From Clostridia bacterium (GTDB lineage: Bacteria; Bacillota; Clostridia; Christensenellales; Borkfalkiaceae): a stretch of DNA of 64,000 bases. The DNA is taken from positions 1 to 64,000 of the forward strand of contig JAFVQM010000014.1 of NCBI GenBank assembly GCA_017504795.1, written 5' to 3'. The stretch's first letter is position 1, and each line of letters begins with the position of its first letter. Shown one piece after another: positions 58,865-64,000 of the stretch. The translations under genes were made by a program, and so were the position numbers. The notes under the pieces were generated by a model that saw only the letters and a list, made by a program, of their open reading frames with translations, made no database searches and had not been told where the DNA came from.

Positions 58865-59852
58865 ACTTTTGCATATCGAATATTTTAACGTTACCGTCTT
58901 TTAACGCGCGTTGTCTAGCAGTTTCGGCACAAGCAACGTCCGGGCAACCCATACCAACTATTTGAGCGTAAACGCGTTTTTTGGGGTCGGGTACGTAGGT
59001 TTGCTTGCCTGCAAGGAGCAAGCCGATTTCCACGTCGAAAGAATTTTCATCAATCTCGCCAAGTTCTGCAAGGGGCTTTAAGTTACCTCTATGAAGTGAT
59101 TGTGCGATATGGTCAACGGCGATAATATCTGCTTGACGAACAACGTCAAACTCAACTTCCTTAAACGAACCCATAGTAATTACCATAGCGCCTTCTTTTA
59201 CCCAAGACGCTTTTACAAGGTCAGCGTTAGCGGTGGTTACGGTTATAATGATATCGCTATCTTTACAAGCAAGTTCGTTATTGTCACAGTCAACGAGTTC
59301 AAAGTCTGCCCCGTCAAACTTAGAAATAAAGTTTTTTCTTGCCTCTAAGCTAAGGTCGCAAACGTAAACTTTTTTCATCTTTATAGTTTTACTCATACAA
59401 AGAAGACTTGTATAACCTTGTAAACCTGCGCCTATGATAGTAACGTTATCGGTTTTAGGCGCTAAATACTTACACATAATGGCAGGTTGAGCGCCCGTTC
59501 TCATATCCGAAATCCAGTCGCCAGATACAAGCGCTTTTAATAAACCGGTATATGGGTCGGTAAGCATAACGTTTGCCTTGATGTAGGGCATACCGAGTTT
59601 TTTGTTGCCGTTATAACCGCCTACTACTTTGATACCTGCAATATCTAAGGGCTTTATGTAGTTTGGCATAGAGTTAAACCAACCGTCAACGCCTAAGGGC
59701 GACATGTCGGTAGTGATTTTAGGGGGCATAATAATTTCGTCGTTACCAAACCACTTCCAAGTGTTTTCAACGATTTCAATAACGTCATCAACCGAAAGGT
59801 ATTTTTGCACGTCTGAATTAGTTAAAAGTAGTGCTTCTTCATTAAATTTCAT
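58863..59852 (-). CDS. Ornithine cyclodeaminase / mu-crystallin family protein
   Basis: 329 residues. Rossmann NAD-binding region VTIIGAGLQGYTSLLCMS, substrate-site segments KITTDMSPLGVDGWFNSMP and GDWISDMRTGAQPAIM, VDHIAQSLHRGNL, and an acidic turn at the end. Family members interconvert ornithine and proline, or act as alanine/lysine or imine reductases; the substrate cannot be assigned. AGGAGA supports the start. Monocistronic on the minus strand. Confidence 0.9.
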   Translation of the reverse strand: MKFNEEALLLTNSDVQKYLSVDDVIEIVENTWKWFGNDEIIMPPKITTDMSPLGVDGWFNSMPNYIKPLDIAGIKVVGGYNGNKKLGMPYIKANVMLTDPYTGLLKALVSGDWISDMRTGAQPAIMCKYLAPKTDNVTIIGAGLQGYTSLLCMSKTIKMKKVYVCDLSLEARKNFISKFDGADFELVDCDNNELACKDSDIIITVTTANADLVKASWVKEGAMVITMGSFKEVEFDVVRQADIIAVDHIAQSLHRGNLKPLAELGEIDENSFDVEIGLLLAGKQTYVPDPKKRVYAQIVGMGCPDVACAETARQRALKDGNVKIFDMQK

Positions 59853-59881
59853 AAAAATAATCTCCTATAAAATAGTTGACA

Positions 59882-59910
59882 CTATTAAGATACCACTTAA
59901 ATATTGTAAA
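59882..59910 (-). promoter_or_regulatory. Probable promoter of the ornithine-cyclodeaminase family gene
   Basis: On the minus strand TTTACA (59910-59905), 17 bases, TAATAG (59887-59882), 30 bases before the start codon. Confidence 0.5.
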
Positions 59911-59982
59911 AGCAAGCGTTCTTATCAAAATAATTCCGTGATTTTATACGGCGTACAAAAAATAAAAACAGTATTAAATTTA

Positions 59983-60011
59983 TTGACAAAATAAAAAAAC
60001 AGTACTATAAT
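59983..60011 (+). promoter_or_regulatory. Promoter of the thrS T-box transcript
   Basis: Perfect TTGACA (59983-59988), 17 bases, perfect TATAAT (60006-60011). Confidence 0.92.
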
Positions 60012-60017
60012 ATTTTC

Positions 60018-60216
60018 AAACCAAATACGGAAGTTGGGACAAGTAGCCCCGCAGTAGATTTTCAGAGAGTTGCCCTTTGGCTGTAAGGCAATAATCGATG
60101 GCGGTAAGCAAAACCACCCACGATATTTCCCTTTCTTAAAGTGGTCGAGATACGGCAATTAAGGTGGAACCGCGGATATTATCCGTCCTTAAACATTAGT
60201 TTAAGGGCTTTTTTAT
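60018..60216 (+). promoter_or_regulatory. T-box riboswitch of thrS
   Basis: A leader of about 215 bases with the T-box core AAGGTGGAACCGCGG (60161-60175), which pairs with the CCA end of uncharged tRNA, upstream elements CAGAGAGTTGCCC and GGCTGTAAGGCA typical of stem I, and a terminator CCTTAAAC-ATTA-GTTTAAGG (60187-60206) with a T run to 60214. ACC in AAAACCACCC (around 60110-60119) is a plausible threonine specifier codon. Uncharged tRNA-Thr would favour the antiterminator and turn thrS on. Confidence 0.93.
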
Positions 60217-60232
60217 TTATAAGGAGTTTGTT

Positions 60233-62170
60233 ATGAAAGTTTATTTACCTGATAATTCTGAAATTCAAGTAAACGAAAACGCTACCGTTTTAGATGTTGC
60301 ACTTGCAATAAGCGAAGGCTTAGCGAGAAACGCGGTAGCAGGTAAGGTTGACGGGGTGTTAGTCGACTTATCACATAAAGTTAGCGAAGGTCAAAAAGTG
60401 TCGATATTAACTCTTCGTGACGAAGAGGGTTTAGACGTTTATCGTCACACCGCGTCGCACGTGCTTGCGCAAGCGATAAAATCAATATATCCAACCTGTA
60501 ATTTAGCGATAGGTCCTACCACCGCTACGGGTTTTTATTACGATATAGATTTCAAAACCCCTATAACGCTTGACGATCTTAATATGATTGAAGCGGAGAT
60601 GAAAAAAATTATAAAAAGCGACCTTCCTATTGAAAGATTTACTCTTCCTAGGGCGGACGCTATTAAACTTATGAAAAAATACGGCGAGCCGTATAAAGTT
60701 CAACTTATCGAAGATTTACCCGAGGGCGAAGAAATATCTTTTTACAAGCAAGGCGCGTTTACCGACCTTTGCCGTGGTCCGCACCTTCCGTCAACGGGCA
60801 AAATTAAGGCTTTCAAACTCACGCAACTCAACGGTTCGTACTGGCGTGGCGATAGCAAAAACAAAATGCTTACCCGTATTTACGGTACTGCGTTTGAGAA
60901 AAAGAGCGAACTTGACGAATATCTTGAAAAACTTGAACAAGCAAAACTTCGCGACCACAATAAACTCGGTAGAGAACTCGGTTACTTTACCACGGTTGAC
61001 ACAATCGGTCAAGGTCTTCCCGTTCTATTAGAAAAAGGCTCGAAAACCATTCAAGTACTTCAACGTTTTGTAGAAGACGAAGAGCAAAAGCGCGGTTACA
61101 TTTTAACCAAAACTCCGCTTTTTGCAAAGAGTGATTTCTATAAAATTTCAGGGCACTGGGACCACTACAAAGAAGGTATGTTCGTTATGGGTGACGAAGA
61201 AAAGGATAAAGAAGTTTTCGCGCTCCGCCCGATGACTTGCCCCTTCCAGTTCCAAGTATATCTCAATAAACCTAGAAGTTACCGCGATTTACCTATGCGC
61301 CTTGGCGAAACTTCTACGCTTTTTAGAAATGAAGACAGTGGCGAAATGCACGGTCTTATAAGGGTAAGGCAGTTTACTATTTCCGAAGGGCACTTAGCGT
61401 GCACGCCCGAACAGTTAGAACAAGAATTCAAAGGTTGCGTTGACATCATGTTTTACATGATGAAAGCAATCGGTCTTGATAAAGATATTTCCTATCGTTT
61501 TAGCAAGTGGGATAAAAACAATAAGGAAAAATATATCGGCTCGGAAGAAGAGTGGGAAAAGGTTCAAGGCGTAATGAAAGAGATACTCGACAACTTGGGT
61601 ATCGATTACACCGAGGCTGACGGGGAAGCCGCTTTCTACGGCCCTAAACTCGACGTTCAAATTAAAAACGTTTACGGTAAGGAAGACACGCTCGTTACTA
61701 TTCAAATCGACTTCCAACTCGCAAAGCGCTTTGAAATGGTTTACACCGATAGTGACGGGGAGAAGAAATACCCCTACGTTATTCACAGAACTAGTCTTGG
61801 CTGTTACGAGAGAACGCTTGCGCTCGTTTTAGAAAAATACGCAGGCGCGCTACCACTTTGGATGGCACCCGTTCAAGCAAGTATACTTTCTATGACGGAT
61901 AGAAGTGAAGAGTACTGTAAAAAACTTTGGGAAACTTTACTTGACGAAGGTATTCGCCCGTCACTCGATCTTCGCTCTGAAAAAATGGGTAGAAAAATAC
62001 GTGACGCGCAACTTGAAAAAGTTCCGTATATGCTTATTATCGGCGATAAGGAAATCGAAACCGGCACGGTTGCGGTTAGAGATAGAAAACTCGGCGATAT
62101 CGGCGTTATGAGCGTTGAAGATTTTATAAAGCGCGTTAAAAAAGAAGTAAAAGAGTTAAAACTTGATTAA
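60233..62170 (+). CDS. thrS: Threonyl-tRNA synthetase
   Basis: 645 residues. TGS domain (about 1-62), editing domain with HTASHVLAQAIK and GFYYDID, class II core with MTCPFQFQVY (zinc cysteine), FRNEDSGEMHGLIRVRQFT (motif 2) and IHRTSLGCYERTLALVLE (motif 3), and the anticodon-binding domain from about 540. AAGGAG upstream, 19 bases past the T-box terminator. Confidence 0.98.
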   Translation: MKVYLPDNSEIQVNENATVLDVALAISEGLARNAVAGKVDGVLVDLSHKVSEGQKVSILTLRDEEGLDVYRHTASHVLAQAIKSIYPTCNLAIGPTTATGFYYDIDFKTPITLDDLNMIEAEMKKIIKSDLPIERFTLPRADAIKLMKKYGEPYKVQLIEDLPEGEEISFYKQGAFTDLCRGPHLPSTGKIKAFKLTQLNGSYWRGDSKNKMLTRIYGTAFEKKSELDEYLEKLEQAKLRDHNKLGRELGYFTTVDTIGQGLPVLLEKGSKTIQVLQRFVEDEEQKRGYILTKTPLFAKSDFYKISGHWDHYKEGMFVMGDEEKDKEVFALRPMTCPFQFQVYLNKPRSYRDLPMRLGETSTLFRNEDSGEMHGLIRVRQFTISEGHLACTPEQLEQEFKGCVDIMFYMMKAIGLDKDISYRFSKWDKNNKEKYIGSEEEWEKVQGVMKEILDNLGIDYTEADGEAAFYGPKLDVQIKNVYGKEDTLVTIQIDFQLAKRFEMVYTDSDGEKKYPYVIHRTSLGCYERTLALVLEKYAGALPLWMAPVQASILSMTDRSEEYCKKLWETLLDEGIRPSLDLRSEKMGRKIRDAQLEKVPYMLIIGDKEIETGTVAVRDRKLGDIGVMSVEDFIKRVKKEVKELKLD

Positions 62171-62176
62171 AATTAG

Positions 62177-62205
62177 TTGACAATAAAAAAAAGAAGTGGT
62201 AATAT
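62177..62205 (+). promoter_or_regulatory. Promoter of the infC operon
   Basis: TTGACA (62177-62182), 17 bases, TAATAT (62200-62205), starting 7 bases after the thrS stop codon. Confidence 0.85.
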
Positions 62206-62211
62206 ATCTAC

Positions 62212-62330
62212 GACAAGCAGAAGTTACCCCTTCTCGCCGGCAACGATTGAGTTAGTTTGGCTACGATAGTTTTATTCGCCTTAGTGGCGTTTTATCGACG
62301 GGTTACTTTTGTAATCCGTCGAATTTTTTT
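62212..62330 (+). promoter_or_regulatory. infC/L20-type autoregulatory leader with terminator
   Basis: About 120 bases with GAAGTTACCCCTTCTCGCC-like sequence typical of infC leaders in Firmicutes and an 11-bp terminator CGACGGGTTAC-TTTT-GTAATCCGTCG (62296-62321) followed by seven T (62324-62330). In Bacillus the equivalent leader binds L20 to attenuate infC-rpmI-rplT. Assignment rests on position and the terminator; the L20-binding fold was not verified. Confidence 0.75.
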
Positions 62331-62344
62331 AAGGAAGGTACACG

Positions 62345-62857
62345 ATTATTAAAAATCAGCACCAAATCAACGAAGAAATTTTTGATAAAGAGGTTAGGCT
62401 TATCGGTGAAAACGGTGAGCAACTCGGCGTTATGAGTTCGCAAGAAGCGCTTAAAATTGCGTATGATGCGGATCTTGATCTCGTTAAAATTTCTCCAAAC
62501 GCGCAACCGCCCGTTTGTAAGGTAATGAACTACGGCAAGTATAAGTTTGAGCAAATCAAAAGGCAAAAAGAAGCGCGCAAAAACCAAAAAGTGGTTGAAC
62601 TTAAAGAAATATGGCTGTCTATGACGATTGACGTTGGCGACCTTAACGTTAAGGCAAAGCAAGCGCAAAAGTTTTTATCAGCCGGTAACAAAATTAAGGT
62701 TTCAATAAGAATGAGAGGCCGTCAAAACGCACACTCCGACCTTGGCGTTGAAGTGATGAACAAGTTCTATCAAATCGTCGAAAACGACGCGGTGATAGAG
62801 AAAAAGCCGTTACTTGAAGGAAGAAATATTCTTATGATACTAGCCCCGAAAGCATAA
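62345..62857 (+). CDS. infC: Translation initiation factor IF-3, starting at an ATT codon
   Basis: 170 residues. The N-terminal domain NQHQINEEIFDKEVRLIGEN and the C-terminal QPPVCKVMNYGKYKFEQ, IRMRGRQNAHSDLG match IF-3, which proofreads the start codon and keeps subunits apart. Reading upstream from the first internal ATG (62432) the frame continues with IF-3 sequence to ATT-ATT at 62345-62350 and meets TAA at 62330-62332; no ATG, GTG or TTG occurs between. AAGGAAGG (62331-62338) sits 6 bases before the first ATT. Start is therefore ATT at 62345 or 62348, as in other bacteria where IF-3 represses its own non-canonical start. Confidence 0.95.
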   Translation: MIKNQHQINEEIFDKEVRLIGENGEQLGVMSSQEALKIAYDADLDLVKISPNAQPPVCKVMNYGKYKFEQIKRQKEARKNQKVVELKEIWLSMTIDVGDLNVKAKQAQKFLSAGNKIKVSIRMRGRQNAHSDLGVEVMNKFYQIVENDAVIEKKPLLEGRNILMILAPKA

Positions 62858-62895
62858 AGGGTTTCAAAAGGTAAAAAATTTAGGAGGATATAATT

Positions 62896-63096
62896 ATGCC
62901 AAAAATGAAAACGCATAGCGGTGCAAAGAAACGTTTCTCTCTTACCGCTACCGGTAAAGTTAAAAGAGGTCATCAAGGTAAGAGCCACATTTTATCTAAA
63001 AAGACCACTAAGAGAAAGAGAAGATTGAGAAGTGGTGCATACGTTTCTCAAACACAGGAAAAGACTATTAAGTCGATAATTCCTTACAAAGCATAA
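62896..63096 (+). CDS. rpmI: 50S ribosomal protein L35
   Basis: 66 residues, very basic: [21 protein letters not shown] and [13 protein letters not shown]. Full length for L35. GGAGG upstream. Middle gene of infC-rpmI-rplT. Confidence 0.97.
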   Translation: MPKMKTHSGAKKRFSLTATGKVKRGHQGKSHILSKKTTKRKRRLRSGAYVSQTQEKTIKSIIPYKA

Positions 63097-63115
63097 TTAA
63101 GGGGGAATATAGAGT

Positions 63116-63472
63116 ATGTTGATTAAAAGAGGCGTAAACGCCGTTAAAAAACGTAGAAAAATAATGAAACTTGCCAAAGGTTATTACGGTTCTAAGAGCA
63201 AACTATATAGAGTTGCTAGGGAAGCCGTAATGAAATCTCTTAACTACGCGTATATCGGTAGAAAGAACAAAAAGAGAGATTTCCGTCAACTTTGGATCGC
63301 TAGAATTAACGCTGCTTGCAGAATTAACGAAATTTCGTACAGCAAATTTATGTACGGCTTAAAACTTGCAGGTATCAACCTTAACAGAAAGGTTCTTGCA
63401 GACATGGCTGTTAACGACGATAAATCGTTCGCTCAGCTCGTTAAAAAAGCAAAAGCAAAACTTGAAAAATAA
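63116..63472 (+). CDS. rplT: 50S ribosomal protein L20
   Basis: 118 residues. [31 protein letters not shown] and [19 protein letters not shown] are typical. In Bacillus L20 represses this operon by binding the leader. GGGGGAATATAG precedes ATG 63116. A terminator follows. Confidence 0.98.
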   Translation: MLIKRGVNAVKKRRKIMKLAKGYYGSKSKLYRVAREAVMKSLNYAYIGRKNKKRDFRQLWIARINAACRINEISYSKFMYGLKLAGINLNRKVLADMAVNDDKSFAQLVKKAKAKLEK

Positions 63473-63477
63473 TATTT

Positions 63478-63502
63478 AGGCTGTTAAATTTAACAGCCTT
63501 TT
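63478..63502 (+). terminator. Terminator of the infC-rpmI-rplT operon
   Basis: AGGCTGTTAAATTTAACAGCCTTTT: a 9-10 bp stem followed by T-rich sequence. The next start codon is only 10 bases further on. Confidence 0.85.
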
Positions 63503-63511
63503 AGTTTTTTT

Positions 63512-64000
63512 ATGGTTTACGAATCAAAACAAAATCCGCTTATTAAAAAGATAGCGTCGCTTAAAGATAAAAAGGGTAGGCGCGAGCACGGCGCGTATTT
63601 GGTTGAGGGTATTAAAATGGTGTTTGAAGCCGTTAAATACAATCAGCCTATTTGCTACGTAGTCGTAACGGAAGATTTCAAAGAACCTATCCCACCTTGC
63701 GATGCGGAAGTTATAACCGTTTCTCGTGCGGTGTTTGAGTATTTAAGTGACGAAACTACTCCGCAAGGAATACTAGCCGTTATAAAAATACCGTCAAGTC
63801 CCGTTCAAAAACCGATAGGTAACGCGCTACTGCTAGACGGGGTTAGTGACCCTGGCAATTTAGGTACGATTATAAGAACGGCGTGCGCGTCTAACTACAA
63901 AGATATTTACGCGGTAAACTCGGCGGACTTTTATTCGCCTAAAACCGTGCGCGCATCAATGAGTGGAATTTACTTTGTAAATTTATATAAGTGTTCGTAC
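63512..64000 (+). CDS. TrmH/SpoU-family rRNA methyltransferase (3' end outside window)
   Basis: 163 codons visible, open to the window edge. The N-terminal substrate-binding domain (QNPLIKKIASLKDKKGRREHG, YLVEGIKMV) is followed by the SPOUT knot start ALLLDGVSDPGNLGTIIRTA. Probably methylates a ribose in 23S rRNA. ATG 63512 has no Shine-Dalgarno; it lies in a T run just after the rplT terminator, so expression may depend on read-through. In Firmicutes such a gene commonly follows rplT. Confidence 0.92.
   Translation, partial: MVYESKQNPLIKKIASLKDKKGRREHGAYLVEGIKMVFEAVKYNQPICYVVVTEDFKEPIPPCDAEVITVSRAVFEYLSDETTPQGILAVIKIPSSPVQKPIGNALLLDGVSDPGNLGTIIRTACASNYKDIYAVNSADFYSPKTVRASMSGIYFVNLYKCSY

Overview
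The window looks like a chromosomal segment of an uncultured, low-GC, endospore-lineage member of the Clostridia (Firmicutes). The evidence is gene order and content: rimP-nusA-ylxR-ylxQ-infB-rbfA-nrnA-truB-ribF, dgt-dnaG-rpoD-trmK-nif3, metG-tatD-rsmA and infC-rpmI-rplT clusters; sporulation-associated genes (spmA/spmB, ylxY beside an M16 peptidase, ytxC); a T-box in front of thrS; an infC leader; the MEP-pathway gene ispG; strong AGGAGG-type ribosome binding sites and TTGACA-17-TATAAT promoters. No rRNA, tRNA, CRISPR array, prophage or transposase gene was seen. The genus cannot be named from the sequence alone.

Layout. 1-8.6 kb: end of an unknown gene, a promoter-driven structured RNA with no long ORF, a sodium:neurotransmitter-symporter family transporter, a helix-turn-helix/NAD synthetase fusion, a nucleotidyltransferase/galactokinase-family fusion, an FNT channel gene broken by an in-frame amber codon, and a CrtO-like membrane protein. 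8.3-10.6 kb: a small DUF6809-like gene divergent from a leaderless XRE regulator with five copies of one palindromic operator, an AmiS/UreI-type channel and a YegP-domain membrane protein. 10.7-20 kb: two flavoproteins, DUF1934-like, metallo-hydrolase, rho, mtnN, a ylxY/M16-peptidase pair and an amidohydrolase. 20-21.4 kb: an ArsR regulator and two tiny hydrophobic proteins, with palindromic repeats between. 21.5-34.7 kb: ECF S component, coaX, ispG, an exonuclease-only remnant at the polC position, then the rimP-to-ribF translation operon and an endonuclease IV-like gene.

34.8-51.9 kb: cardiolipin synthase, membrane XRE protein, aminopeptidase, efp, SDR enzyme, then the macromolecular-synthesis cluster dgt-dnaG-rpoD-trmK-nif3-zinc ribbon, an MFS transporter, spmAB, metG-tatD-rsmA. 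52-54.7 kb: an ECF sigma factor, a membrane anti-sigma factor of RsgI type and a secreted lipoprotein sharing the RsgI ectodomain; a 43-bp element lies upstream of both the sigma gene and the lipoprotein gene. 54.8-64 kb: phosphoribosyltransferase, Ca-type P-ATPase, ytxC-like, ornithine-cyclodeaminase family, T-box-thrS, infC leader-infC-rpmI-rplT and the start of a TrmH-type rRNA methyltransferase.

Most interesting points: (1) the NAD synthetase has an added DNA-binding domain and has lost all three catalytic residues of its glutaminase domain; (2) polC is reduced to its N-terminal, OB and exonuclease domains and its stop codon sits inside a 124-bp palindromic element found five times in the window, three times starting at or next to a stop codon; (3) infC has no ATG, GTG or TTG and must start at an ATT; (4) a sigma/anti-sigma/lipoprotein system with Asn-Pro motifs in both ectodomains and a shared promoter-like box; (5) a five-operator XRE/DUF6809 module.
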